A stretch of DNA of 64,000 nucleotides from Burkholderia anthina (GTDB lineage Bacteria; Pseudomonadota; Gammaproteobacteria; Burkholderiales; Burkholderiaceae). Position 1 is the stretch's first letter, and every line of letters begins with the position of its first letter. The notes under the pieces were generated by a model. That model did not search any database, was not told the origin of the DNA, and saw only the letters and a program-made list of their open reading frames with translations. A program made the translations under genes and the position numbers. The stretch is from assembly GCF_902498995.1 (NCBI RefSeq), contig NZ_CABVLY010000004.1, forward strand, positions 124,001 through 188,000, in the 5' to 3' direction. Shown here piece after piece: positions 42,911 to 52,120 of the stretch.

Positions 42911-44701
42911 TCAGCCGTGGGCGCTGTCGCAGGTCGCGCGATGCAGCGAGTCCACAGACGCCTCGCCCTTCGACACCGCACCGCCGTGTGCGACGAACTT
43001 CGCGATACGCCAGCCGAATACGATGGCCGGGCCGAGCGTCGTGCCGGGGCCCGGATAGGTGCCGCGGAAGATCGACGCGAGATCGTTGCCGCACGCGAAC
43101 AGGTCGGGAATCACGCGCCCGTCGACGTCGAGCACCTCGCCGTTCGCCGTGCCGCTCAGCCCCGCGCTGCACGCGAGATCGGCGGGCCATACGGTCACGG
43201 CATAGTAGGGCCCGGCGCCGATCGGGCGAATGCACGGGTTCGGCTGTTGCGCCGGGTCGCCGTTGAAGCGGCTCATCGGGCTGCTGCCGCGCTGGAACGC
43301 CGGATCCTCGCCGTTGGCGGCGTCGCGGTTGTAGGTCGCGACGGTATGCGCCAGGCCGTTCGCATCCACCTGCAATTTCGCTGCCAGCTCGGCCAGCGTC
43401 GCGCCCTTGACCAGATAGCCGGCACGCTCGAACGCCGCGATGCGCGCCGCGCTGCGTGCCGGCATCAGCAGGCCGAGGCCGTAGGTCCGGATGAACGCCG
43501 CATCGACGATCAGATGAGCCGGCACGCTGGGCCCGTTGCCGCTGTCGCGCAGCATGCCCATCACGAAGTCGTGATACGAGTCCGACTCGTTGACGAAGCG
43601 CTCGCCGCGGCTGTTGACCGCGATGAGGCCGGGTTTCGCGCGATCGAGAATGATGTGCGGCCACACGCTGTCGCCGTCGCCGCCCGGGGTCGCGCCCGGG
43701 GCACGGCGGATCGAGCACGGCATCCACAGCCCCGGGCTGTCGCCGCCGTTTTCGACCCGCGCATCGATGCGCTGTGCGCGGTCGACGCCGTCGCCGGTAT
43801 GCGTCGCCGGCGCCAGCGACAGTGGCCGGGCCGCGGCAGGGAAGAACTGCTGGCGCAGCGACGGATGGCGCGTGATGCCGCCGGTCGCGAGCACCACGCC
43901 GCGCCGCGCGCCGATTCGCCTGCGGCCGCCGTCCGGCGTCGTGACGATCGCGCCGGTGACGCGGCCGTCGTCGCGGACCAGTTCGAGCAGCGGCGTGTCG
44001 AAGCGAATCTCGACCTGGCGCTTGAGCAGGCTGTAATAGAGCCGGGCGGCGAGCGCGTTGCCCATCACGAGCTGCGTGCCGCGCGGAAAGCGCAGGCGGT
44101 CCATCGCATAGCGACCGACGACCGCGATCGTGCGTTTGAAGTGCGCGGCCGACGCGAATGGCGCGAGCAGCGCATTGAGGTCGGCGCGCGCGACCATCAT
44201 CCCGCCGAGCCCCATGAACTCCTTGCGCGGCGGGCGCACGCGGGCGAACGCACGGCCGAGCACGCGCGCATCGAACGGCGCGGGCACGAGCGCCCGCCCG
44301 CCATAGGCCGCGCCGGGGCCGTTCACGTAATCGGGATGCGCGGCGGCGGCGACGAACTTGACTTCGCTGATGCGCGCAAGCTCGTCGATCGCGTCGGGGC
44401 CGCTTTGCAGGAAGGCTTCGCGCGCGTCGTCGCCGCCGCGCGCGCCGACCACCGACTGCAGGAAGCTGCGCGCATCGTCGACGCTGTCGGGAACGCCCGC
44501 ATCGACGCTCAGGCGGGTGCCTGGCACCCACGTCGTGCCGCCCGACGTGGACGTGATGCCGCCCACCATGGCTGTTTTTTCGCAGACGAGGACCGCAAGC
44601 CCCTCGTGATGCGCGACGAGCGCGGCGGTCATGCCCGCCGCCCCCGCGCCGAATACCAGCAGGTCTACTTCCTCGTCCCAGTCCTGTCGCACCGCACCCA
44701 T
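42911..44701 (-). CDS. KsdD-like FAD-dependent dehydrogenase
   Basis: 596 residues from ATG 44701 with GGAGACG upstream. FAD fold LVFGAGAAGMTAALVAHHEG near residue 15, then MVGGITSTSGGTTWVPGTRL. The C-terminus holds LFACGNDLASIFRGTYPGPG followed by TTLGPAIVFGW. SYHDFVMGML is in the substrate domain, as in its paralogues. It is the most divergent of the three KsdD-like proteins in this window. It has no NIPSNAP partner; an aldo-keto reductase follows instead. Two exact TGGAAT-N3-ATTCCA palindromes lie upstream. Confidence 0.87.
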   Translation of the reverse strand: MGAVRQDWDEEVDLLVFGAGAAGMTAALVAHHEGLAVLVCEKTAMVGGITSTSGGTTWVPGTRLSVDAGVPDSVDDARSFLQSVVGARGGDDAREAFLQSGPDAIDELARISEVKFVAAAAHPDYVNGPGAAYGGRALVPAPFDARVLGRAFARVRPPRKEFMGLGGMMVARADLNALLAPFASAAHFKRTIAVVGRYAMDRLRFPRGTQLVMGNALAARLYYSLLKRQVEIRFDTPLLELVRDDGRVTGAIVTTPDGGRRRIGARRGVVLATGGITRHPSLRQQFFPAAARPLSLAPATHTGDGVDRAQRIDARVENGGDSPGLWMPCSIRRAPGATPGGDGDSVWPHIILDRAKPGLIAVNSRGERFVNESDSYHDFVMGMLRDSGNGPSVPAHLIVDAAFIRTYGLGLLMPARSAARIAAFERAGYLVKGATLAELAAKLQVDANGLAHTVATYNRDAANGEDPAFQRGSSPMSRFNGDPAQQPNPCIRPIGAGPYYAVTVWPADLACSAGLSGTANGEVLDVDGRVIPDLFACGNDLASIFRGTYPGPGTTLGPAIVFGWRIAKFVAHGGAVSKGEASVDSLHRATCDSAHG

Positions 44702-44773
44702 GTCCACGTCTCCTTCATGTCGTTCCGCCGCGCGCCCGGATTCGGCGCGCGGCGGAAGAAGCTCCGATAATTG

Positions 44774-44816
44774 TGGAATGTTATTCCAATAAATAACAAA
44801 GTGGAATGGTATTCCA
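44774..44816. promoter_or_regulatory. two IclR-type operators before the FAD dehydrogenase/AKR unit
   Basis: TGGAATGTTATTCCA (44774-44788) and TGGAATGGTATTCCA (44802-44816) are palindromic around a three-base spacer and 28 bases apart. They lie in the gap between the porin gene and the leftward dehydrogenase gene (start 44701). IclR proteins bind 15-base TGGAA-type palindromes, and an IclR gene lies at 59080. Confidence 0.72.
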
Positions 44817-44846
44817 AAAATTAAGCAGGGCGACGCGCGGCGACAT

Positions 44847-46067
44847 TCAGAAGCGGTGCACGATGCCGACGCCGGCCGCGAACTGGCTGCGCGTGGATGA
44901 CGGTGTCGAGTTGAAGCCGTCGCCGAGCGTGGCGGTCGCGTCGATGACGTTGCCGCTGCCCGCGGTGCCGAGCGTGCTGCCGTTCGAGCGCTGGTACGCC
45001 TCGAGCGCATAGAGCCCGGTGCGCTTCGACAACGCGTAGTACTGCGACAGGTTGAACTGCTGATATTGCGCGGCGTTCGCGATGCCGTTGGCCTTCGTGG
45101 CGCGCGTGAAGCTGTAGCCCGCGCCGAGATCCCACGCCGTGGCCGGTTTCCAGTGCAGCACGACGCCGCCGGTATTGAAGATCGCCGTGTCGGCGAACTT
45201 CGAGCCGGCGCCCGGGATGTATTGCACGTTGGAGTAGGTCGCGGACACGTCCCACGCGTTGTTGATCGCATAGCTCGCGCCGACCGCGAAGCGCTGCTGT
45301 GCCTGCGCCGTCTGGTAGCCGTTCGTGAGGGCGGACACGCCGGCCTGCGCGCCGTTGTTCGACGTCGTCGAGTTCGCGCCGAACGCACCGCCGCCGGATG
45401 TCGAGTTGTTGATCCGCGAGAAGCCGACCGCCATGCCGATCGGGCCGTTCGCATACTGGATCGCGGCGGTCCACGTCGAGCCGGCATTCAGGCTGCCCGC
45501 GACGCCGCCGAGCGAATACGAGCCGCCGAACGTGAAGCCGTACAGCTTCGGCGACGTGTATTCGATGGTGTTGTTCGCGCGATAGATGGTGTCGAGCCCG
45601 TCGATGTCGCCCGGATGGGCGCCGAAGAAGCCGGTCAGCCAGTTGGTCGGGCTGTACGGGGACAGCAGTTGGTAGTACGACGCATATTGCCGGCCGAACG
45701 TCAGCGAGCCGTAGGCGGGATGCGTGAAGCCGACCCAGGCCTGGCGCCCGAACATCGCGTCCGTATATTGCTGGCCGCCGGTCGCGGAGTTGATGCCCGA
45801 CTCGAGCACGAAGACGGCCTTGGTGCCGCCGCCGAGATCCTCCGTGCCGCGCACGCCGAAGCGGCTGCCGGCCCAGACCCCCGTCACCATCTTCACCGAC
45901 GAATGGCCGCCGGCCGTCGAGCCGAGCGTGGTCTGACTGCTTTGGTACGCGATGCCGTTGTCCACGACGCCGTAGAGCGTGACGCTCGACTGCGCGAACG
46001 CCGGTGCGGCGGCGAGCAGCGCGACGCCGGCCGCGACGAGTCGGGGGGAGGTACGACAGGATTTCAT
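44847..46067 (-). CDS. general outer-membrane porin (OmpC-like, Gram-negative porin family)
   Basis: 406 residues from ATG 46067 with CCGGAGAC upstream. Signal peptide residues 1 to about 25 (LVAAGVALLAAAPAFAQ). The mature N-terminus SSVTLYGVVDNGIAYQSSQT and the internal GSRFGVRGTEDLGGGTKAVF are hallmarks of betaproteobacterial trimeric porins, as is the FGRQAWVGFTHPAYGSLTFG loop strand. The chain ends GIVHRF, a C-terminal aromatic needed for outer-membrane insertion. It lies within the IclR-linked gene set, so it probably admits the substrate into the periplasm. Confidence 0.93.
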   Translation of the reverse strand: MKSCRTSPRLVAAGVALLAAAPAFAQSSVTLYGVVDNGIAYQSSQTTLGSTAGGHSSVKMVTGVWAGSRFGVRGTEDLGGGTKAVFVLESGINSATGGQQYTDAMFGRQAWVGFTHPAYGSLTFGRQYASYYQLLSPYSPTNWLTGFFGAHPGDIDGLDTIYRANNTIEYTSPKLYGFTFGGSYSLGGVAGSLNAGSTWTAAIQYANGPIGMAVGFSRINNSTSGGGAFGANSTTSNNGAQAGVSALTNGYQTAQAQQRFAVGASYAINNAWDVSATYSNVQYIPGAGSKFADTAIFNTGGVVLHWKPATAWDLGAGYSFTRATKANGIANAAQYQQFNLSQYYALSKRTGLYALEAYQRSNGSTLGTAGSGNVIDATATLGDGFNSTPSSTRSQFAAGVGIVHRF

Positions 46068-46209
46068 GGATTGTCTCCGGATTGTTGTGATGAGGCAGGC
46101 ATGCACGGCGGCGCGGCACGCCGCGTCGCCGTGCATGCGGGGAAAAAACGATTCGACTGGATTCGACGGGGCGCGCCGCGCACGGCGCACGCGCCCCGCC
46201 CGCACGCGC

Positions 46210-47052
46210 TCAGGCGGCGGTATCGAGCAGGAACGCGACCATCCGGTCGCAGACCCGCGCGAACATCTGCGTGCCCGTGACGGTCCGGCAGCCGCGGGCA
46301 CGCGCCGCTTCGATGAACGGCGTGAGCGGCGGTTTCGTGACGACGTCGCCGACGAACGTGGTGGCCGGCACGCGCGACACGTCGACGGGCAGCGGATCGT
46401 CCGCCTGCATGCCCATCGGCGACGCATTGACGATCACGTCGAACGATTCGGGTGCGACGTCCGCGGCGGCGACGCGCACCGTGCCGCGTTGCAGCGTCGC
46501 CAGCCGGTCGACCAGCGACGCGGTGCGGGCGGCATCGTTGTCGCGCACGTCGAGCGACGCGACGCCCGCCGTCACCAGCGCATGGCCGATCGCCGAGCCC
46601 GCGCCGCCCGCGCCGACCAGCAGCGCGCGCTTGCCGCGCAGGTCGCAGCCCGCGTCGCCGAGCGCGGCGACGAAGCCGGTGCCGTCGAACATGCCGCCGT
46701 GCCAGCCGCCGTCGGCGGTGCGGCGCAGCGTGTTGGCCGCGCCGAGGAACGCGGCTTCGTCGGACAGGCTCGTGCAGAACCCGGCGGCGCTGAATTTGTG
46801 CGGCACCGTGATGATCACGCCGTCGACGTTGCGCATCGGCGTGATGCCCGCGAAGAACGTCGCGAGATCGTCCGGCGCGACGTGCGCGGGAACGACCAGT
46901 GCGTCGAGTCCGGCCTCGCGCAGCGCGGCCGTCACGCCCTTGGGCGAACGGACCTGCGCGATCGGATCGCCGACGATGAAGTGGACGCGGGTCGCACCGC
47001 TCAGGCCGTCGTCGAGCGAAACCGGGGTGGTCGGGGTCAAGGGGGCAGTCAT
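46210..47052 (-). CDS. shikimate dehydrogenase-like (AroE family) protein with altered substrate residues
   Basis: 280 residues; ATG 47052 overlaps the stop of the upstream ABC fusion gene as ATGA. The NADP fold VGAGGAGSAIGHALVTAGVA and the catalytic lysine in VIITVPHKFSAAG are present, as is GAANTLRR. By eye, three usual substrate contacts differ: the SxS pair is VRS (AQVRSPKG), NTDG is MFDG, and the C-terminal ML-x-x-Q is MFARV. This suggests a substrate other than shikimate, perhaps a related cyclic hydroxy acid. It is coupled to Liv-type transporter genes, not to aromatic biosynthesis genes, so it is likely catabolic (inference). Confidence 0.82.
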   Translation of the reverse strand: MTAPLTPTTPVSLDDGLSGATRVHFIVGDPIAQVRSPKGVTAALREAGLDALVVPAHVAPDDLATFFAGITPMRNVDGVIITVPHKFSAAGFCTSLSDEAAFLGAANTLRRTADGGWHGGMFDGTGFVAALGDAGCDLRGKRALLVGAGGAGSAIGHALVTAGVASLDVRDNDAARTASLVDRLATLQRGTVRVAAADVAPESFDVIVNASPMGMQADDPLPVDVSRVPATTFVGDVVTKPPLTPFIEAARARGCRTVTGTQMFARVCDRMVAFLLDTAA

Positions 47053-49604
47053 GCTGTTTTCATCTCCTGGGTGGAACCGGCCTCGTTGTGTACGATGCCG
47101 AGCAATTTCGCCTGGGTGGCGGTGTCCTGTTCGAGCGCGACCGCGCTGCTCTCGTGCGCGACGCGACCATTGACGAGCACGTACGCGCGATCGGCGATCG
47201 GCAGCACCATGTCGGCCTGGTGCTCGACGATCACGACGCTCGCGCGCTCGCGCAGCTTGACGACCGCGTCGAGCACTTCCTGCACGACGGCGGGGGCGAG
47301 CCCTTCGAACGGTTCGTCGAGCAGGATGGCCTTCGCCGGCGCCATCAGCGCGCGCGCGATCGCCACCATCTGCCGCTCGCCGCCGGACAGGTGTTCGGCG
47401 CGCGCGTCCTTGCGCGTCGCGAGGCGCGGGAACAGCGCGAACATCTCGTCGACGCTCGCGCCGCCCTTGCGCGCGGCGAGCCGCAGGTTTTCGGCGACCG
47501 TGAGGTTGGGGAACAACCGGCGGCCTTCGGGCACCATCGCGAGGCCGAGGCGATTGATCTCGTGCGCGGGGCGCCCGGTGATGTCGTGGCCGTCGAACAC
47601 GATGCGCCCGGCCGTGACGTCGGCCACGCCGGTCGCGGCGCGCAACGTCGTCGTCTTGCCGACGCCGTTGCGGCCGAGGATCGCGATCACTTCGCCTTCG
47701 TGAAGCGTGAGGTCGATGCCGTCGAGGATCGTGTTGCCGGTGTAACCGGCCTTCACGCCTTCGACGCGCAGCAGCGGGCGTCGCGCCGGCGCGGCGTCTT
47801 CTTGCTGCGCGCCGCGTCGGGCGGCCAGCCGCGCATCGACCGGCCGCTCGCCCTTCGCGTGGCCGAGATACGCTTCGACCACCTCGGGATGGCGCGCGAC
47901 TTCGGCCGGCGAGCCGTCCGCGATCAGCCGGCCGCGATGGAGCACGCTGACGCGATCGGAGATCGTCAGCACGCGATCGATGTCGTGCTCGATCAGCAGC
48001 ACCGCATGATGGTTCGCCAGCTCGCGGATGATCGCCGCCACGCGCACGCGATCGGCCTCGGCCAGCCCCGCGAGCGGTTCGTCGAGCAGCAGCAGGCGTG
48101 CGCGGGTCGCGAGCGACAGCGCGATTTCGAGCAGGCGCTGTTCGCCATGCGACAGGCTTTCGCAGTCGTGCGCCGCGCGCTCGTCCAGCCCGACCGCCGC
48201 GAGCAGCGACCAGGTCAGCGCATTCTGTTCGCCGAGCGTGTGCGCGTCGCGCCACATGCCGAGGCGATCGTGCTGCGCGGCCTGCACCGCCACGCGCACG
48301 TTCTCGAACACGGTGAGGTTGCGGAACACGCTGAGGATCTGGAACGAGCGGCTCATGCCGAGCCGCACGCGGCGGAACATCGCGAGCTTCGTCACGTCCC
48401 GGCCGTCGAATGTGATCGTGCCGGCCGTCGGCGAGAGCACGCCCGTCAGCATGTTGAAGAACGTGGTCTTGCCCGCGCCGTTCGGGCCGATGAAGCTGTG
48501 CAGCCGGCACGGATGCACGTCGAGGTCGATCCGGTCGGCGGTCACGAGCGAGCCGAAACGCTTCGACAGCCCGCGCACGCTCAGCACGGGCTTGCCGGAA
48601 TCGGTGTCGATGCCGCCTGCGCGATACGGCGCGATCGTGTCGGGGCGCGCCGGAATCGTGTCCCGCACGAGGGTCCAGCGCGGGCGTCGCAGCACCCGCT
48701 GCACGATGCCGTGGATGCCTTCGGGCGAGAAGAACGCGAACGCGATGATGATCGGCGCGAAGATCAGCCACCAGTGCTCGGTCAGGCTGCTGAGCTTGTC
48801 CTCGAGCAGGATGAACGCGATCGCGCCCCACAGCGGCCCGAGAAACTGGTGGACGCCGCCGAGCACGGTCATCAGCAGGCTGTCGCCCGCATGTTCCCAG
48901 CTCAGGTTGTTCGCATACGCGCCCTGCAGCATCAGGCACAGCAGGCCGCCCGCGTAGCCGATCACGGCGGCCGAGATCACGAACGCGCGCAGCTTGAGCC
49001 GGTACGTGTCGTAGCCGAGGCTCGCCGCGCGCTGCTCGTTGTCGCGCAGCGCCTGCAGCGCCCGCCCGAACGGCGCGTGCACGAGGCGCCACAGCAGATA
49101 CGCGATGGCGATCACCGTCACGCACGCGAACACGTGGAAGTCGACGGTCGTCGGGAAGGTCGGGCGCGGCACGTTCTGCAGGCCGTTTTCGCCGCCGGTC
49201 ACGTCGGTCCACTTGAATGCGATCTCGAACGCGATCTGCGAACAGGCGAGGGTGAGCAGCGAGAAGTACAGCCCGCGCCGGCGCAGCACGATCGCGCCGA
49301 TCAGCGCGGCCAGCACGGTCGTCACGATCACGCTGGCCGCCAGCGCGAGCAGCTCGTTGCCGAGCACGCGCAGCAGCGACACGGCGACCAGATACGTGGC
49401 CGTGCCGAAGAACACCGATGCGCCGAACGGCACGAGGCCCGTGTACGCGACCAGCAGGTTCACGCCCATCCCGTAGAGCGTGTAGATCGCGATCTGGGTC
49501 GCGCGCTCGAGCGGCGTGCCGGTCGCGGTGAGCGCGAGCGACACGAGGACGAGCGCGGTGGTCAGCACCGCAACAGGGTGGCGGGTCAGATAGGCGGGTT
49601 TCAT
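47049..49604 (-). CDS. fused branched-chain-type ABC importer: LivM permease + LivG ATPase + LivF ATPase
   Basis: 851 residues. About residues 1-320 form a LivM permease (YGMGVNLLVAYTGLVPFGAS, then GRALQALRDNEQRAASLGYD). About 345-600 are LivG, with Walker A FIGPNGAGKTTFFNML near 371 and signature LSHGEQRLLEIALSL near 484. About 615-851 are LivF, with Walker A ILGRNGVGKTTTL near 638 and signature LSGGERQMVAIARALMAP near 738. These are normally three separate genes. The start overlaps the LivH stop, and the stop overlaps the AroE-like start, both as ATGA. Family imports amino acids, aromatic acids, urea or amides. Confidence 0.92.
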   Translation of the reverse strand: MKPAYLTRHPVAVLTTALVLVSLALTATGTPLERATQIAIYTLYGMGVNLLVAYTGLVPFGASVFFGTATYLVAVSLLRVLGNELLALAASVIVTTVLAALIGAIVLRRRGLYFSLLTLACSQIAFEIAFKWTDVTGGENGLQNVPRPTFPTTVDFHVFACVTVIAIAYLLWRLVHAPFGRALQALRDNEQRAASLGYDTYRLKLRAFVISAAVIGYAGGLLCLMLQGAYANNLSWEHAGDSLLMTVLGGVHQFLGPLWGAIAFILLEDKLSSLTEHWWLIFAPIIIAFAFFSPEGIHGIVQRVLRRPRWTLVRDTIPARPDTIAPYRAGGIDTDSGKPVLSVRGLSKRFGSLVTADRIDLDVHPCRLHSFIGPNGAGKTTFFNMLTGVLSPTAGTITFDGRDVTKLAMFRRVRLGMSRSFQILSVFRNLTVFENVRVAVQAAQHDRLGMWRDAHTLGEQNALTWSLLAAVGLDERAAHDCESLSHGEQRLLEIALSLATRARLLLLDEPLAGLAEADRVRVAAIIRELANHHAVLLIEHDIDRVLTISDRVSVLHRGRLIADGSPAEVARHPEVVEAYLGHAKGERPVDARLAARRGAQQEDAAPARRPLLRVEGVKAGYTGNTILDGIDLTLHEGEVIAILGRNGVGKTTTLRAATGVADVTAGRIVFDGHDITGRPAHEINRLGLAMVPEGRRLFPNLTVAENLRLAARKGGASVDEMFALFPRLATRKDARAEHLSGGERQMVAIARALMAPAKAILLDEPFEGLAPAVVQEVLDAVVKLRERASVVIVEHQADMVLPIADRAYVLVNGRVAHESSAVALEQDTATQAKLLGIVHNEAGSTQEMKTA

Positions 49605-50470
49605 TCGAAGCGCTCCCAGCGTTCACCAAACAGCCCGCGAGGGCGCACGAGCAGGACGAGTGCCATCAGCACGTACATGGCGACCGACGAGCCCTCCGGA
49701 AAGAACTGGACGGCCAGCGCGGTCACGATGCCGACCAGCAGGCCCGCGACCACGGCGCCGGCGAACGAGCCGAGCCCGCCGATCGTCACGATCACGAACG
49801 CGGGCATCACGGCGGTCGTCGCCATCCCGGGCGTGACCGTGACGAGCGGCGCGGCGAGCACGCCGGCGGCGCCCGCGAGCAGCGCGCCGAGCGCGAAGGC
49901 GCCGGTCAGCACGCGCGGCAGGTTGATGCCGAGCAGTCCGACCATTTCCGGATCGCGGCTGCCGGCGCGCAGGATCCGCCCGTACGGCGTGTAGTTCATG
50001 AACCACCACAGCACGACGAGGATCGCAACCGTCGCGGCGAGCACGAACAGCCGGTACTTCGTGATCAGCAGCGGCCCGTATACGAGAAAGCCGTTGAGCA
50101 TCTCGGGCGGGCTGAACGGCAGGCCGCCCGCGCCCCACACGAGGCGCACCAGCGCGGTGAGCAGCAGCGACAGCGCGAACGTGACGATCAGGCTAAGCAG
50201 CGGCTCCTTGCCGTACAGGCGCCGGATGAACACCACTTCGATCAGCACGCCCACCGCCGCGACGAGCACCGGCGCGAGCACGACGGCGGCCCATCCGAAC
50301 TGCGTCGACAGCGCGATCGCGAAATACGCGCCGAGCGCGAACAGCGCGCCATGCGCGAAATTCACGATGCCGAGCAGCCCGCAAATGATCGACAGTCCGA
50401 TCGCGAGCAATACATAGAGGAATCCCAGCACCAGTCCGTTGGCGACTTGGGACAACAACATTTCAGCCAT
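49601..50470 (-). CDS. branched-chain-type ABC importer permease (LivH)
   Basis: 289 residues with about eight hydrophobic helices. Landmarks: GLVLGFLYVLLAIGLSIICG, then GLLGIVNFAHGALFALGAYF, and the C-terminal FVIVTIGGLGSFAGAVVAGL. These match LivH. It pairs with the LivM half of the downstream fusion; their genes overlap by four bases. The substrate-binding protein gene lies upstream after 135 bases. Similar Liv systems in catabolic clusters import aromatic or alicyclic acids. Confidence 0.92.
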   Translation of the reverse strand: MAEMLLSQVANGLVLGFLYVLLAIGLSIICGLLGIVNFAHGALFALGAYFAIALSTQFGWAAVVLAPVLVAAVGVLIEVVFIRRLYGKEPLLSLIVTFALSLLLTALVRLVWGAGGLPFSPPEMLNGFLVYGPLLITKYRLFVLAATVAILVVLWWFMNYTPYGRILRAGSRDPEMVGLLGINLPRVLTGAFALGALLAGAAGVLAAPLVTVTPGMATTAVMPAFVIVTIGGLGSFAGAVVAGLLVGIVTALAVQFFPEGSSVAMYVLMALVLLVRPRGLFGERWERFE

Positions 50471-50605
50471 GCCCTTACTCCAGAGTGCGGCCCGTCGCCG
50501 CCGCGCCGCGGCCCGTCGTGACGGGCGAACGGCGGGCCGCGACGCGCGCGGGATACGCTTGGGGCCGTGTCGATTCGTGCGCCGCCGCGGCGGCGGCGCG
50601 CGGGC

Positions 50606-51904
50606 TCAGCGCGCGGCCATCCTGCAGCCGATCTCCTCGCGCGTGCCGAACAGACGGTCGAGGTCGGCGGGGTTCTGCGGCACGACGGAGATCGGGTCGA
50701 GCCAGTCCCATTTGTCGGCGATCCGGTCCTTCACCTTGAACACGCTCCAGCGCCGCAACAGCTGGTGGTCCCACGGGCGGAAGTACGCGGGGCCGCTGCC
50801 GTCGGTCATCCGGATGGTTTCCAGGCTCTGCACGATGTCCGCGCCGGACGTGCTCTTCGCGTGGTTGATCGCCTGCAGCAGCGCACGTGCCGTGAACCAG
50901 CCGATCCAGGCCTTGTCGGCCGGCGGCTTGCCGTACTTCGCCGTGTACTTTTTGACGAACGCGACTTCTTCCGGCGAATGGCCCGGCGAGCTGAAATGCC
51001 ACGGCTTGCCGTAATAGCCGGTCGCCGCATCGGCGTTGATCGACCACAGATCCGAGTCGCCGATGATCGGGCACGCCACCGGGATCCGGCCTTTCATGCC
51101 CATTTCCGCGTATTGCTTCAGGAATGTCGACAGGTCGCCGCCCGGCAGCCCGAGCAGCACGACGTCGGGTTTCGACTGGCGGATCTTCAGGATGAACGAG
51201 CTGAAATCGGTGGTGTTGAGCGGCGTGACGTCGGCGCCGGTGATCGAGCCGCCCGACTGCTTCAGCAGGTCCGACATCGCCCGCTGAATGTCCTGCCCGT
51301 ACGCATAGTTCGCGACGAGGAAGTGCCATTTCTTGCCGATCGCGAGCAGCGACGGCGCGAGCGCGCGGCACGCGACGGGTGTCGGGCTCAGCACGCGGAA
51401 CGTGTACGGGTTGCAGCTGCTGCCGGTCAGCTCGCGCGCGGCGGCGTTCGGCGCGATGTAGGGCGTCTTGGTGCGCCACGCGACCGACGACATCGCCAGC
51501 GACGTGCCGCTGTTCGTGCCGCCGATCACCGCGATCGCCTTGTCCTGCTCGACGAGCTTCTGCATGTTCTGCTGCGCCGACTGCGGATTCGGTTCGTCGT
51601 ACCAGACGAGATCGACACGCCGGCCGCGCGCCTGGTTGCCCGCGTCGTCGAGCGCGAGCTTGACGCCGTTCGCGATCACTTCGCCCTGTTCGGTCCATAC
51701 GCCCTGCTTGGCCATCAGCAGGCCCAGCTTCAGCGGTTGCTCGCCCTGCGCGCGCACGATCGCCGGCGCGGCGAGCGCCGCCGCACCGCCCGCGAGCGCT
51801 TTGCCCGCGGTGACGAGCCACGCGCGGCGCGACAACGCCGGGCTGTCGGGCGCGTTCGCCGGGTGGCTGGAAAGGGTGTCGTTCTGCTCGTGCTGGTCAG
51901 TCAT
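50606..51904 (-). CDS. branched-chain-type ABC importer substrate-binding protein (Tat-exported)
   Basis: 432 residues from ATG 51904 with AGGAGGCC upstream. The N-terminus has a twin-arginine signal: SRRAWLVTAGKALAGGAAAL followed by AAPAIVRAQ. The mature chain is a type-1 periplasmic binding fold (PLKLGLLMAKQGVWTEQGEV, AVIGGTNSGTSLAMSSVAWR), the Peripla_BP_6 family that includes urea/short-chain amide and aromatic acid binders. It starts the leftward unit that contains LivH, the LivMGF fusion and the AroE-like protein. An IclR-type site lies about 100 bases upstream at 52006. Confidence 0.9.
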   Translation of the reverse strand: MTDQHEQNDTLSSHPANAPDSPALSRRAWLVTAGKALAGGAAALAAPAIVRAQGEQPLKLGLLMAKQGVWTEQGEVIANGVKLALDDAGNQARGRRVDLVWYDEPNPQSAQQNMQKLVEQDKAIAVIGGTNSGTSLAMSSVAWRTKTPYIAPNAAARELTGSSCNPYTFRVLSPTPVACRALAPSLLAIGKKWHFLVANYAYGQDIQRAMSDLLKQSGGSITGADVTPLNTTDFSSFILKIRQSKPDVVLLGLPGGDLSTFLKQYAEMGMKGRIPVACPIIGDSDLWSINADAATGYYGKPWHFSSPGHSPEEVAFVKKYTAKYGKPPADKAWIGWFTARALLQAINHAKSTSGADIVQSLETIRMTDGSGPAYFRPWDHQLLRRWSVFKVKDRIADKWDWLDPISVVPQNPADLDRLFGTREEIGCRMAAR

Positions 51905-52005
51905 GTGTCTGGCCTCCTGTTTCCTGGTCAAGGGTCGATTCCGTGCGGTCCGTGGGCGGGCCGCGCGATACGTATCGAAATTTTTTGGTGAATTCTAGTT
52001 AGAAG

Positions 52006-52020
52006 TGGAATAGCATTCAA
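52006..52020. promoter_or_regulatory. IclR-type operator between the Liv importer and Gfo/Idh genes
   Basis: TGGAATAGCATTCAA (52006-52020) matches TGGAAT-N3-ATTCCA in all but one base. It lies in the 216-base divergent region between the leftward binding-protein gene (start 51904) and the rightward Gfo/Idh gene (start 52121), so it could control both. Confidence 0.6.
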
Positions 52021-52120
52021 CAATTAAAGATGGTTTCAATAAATCGGGGTATTCACTCGGTCGACCCGGAATGCGAGCGAACGACGCGATGCGGACGCCC
52101 CGAACAACGGAGATGACGAG

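Noticed and set aside
47088..49994. Long plus-strand open frame opposite the Liv fusion gene
   Set aside because: Antisense to a well-supported three-domain ABC protein; low-complexity Arg/Glu/His-rich translation.
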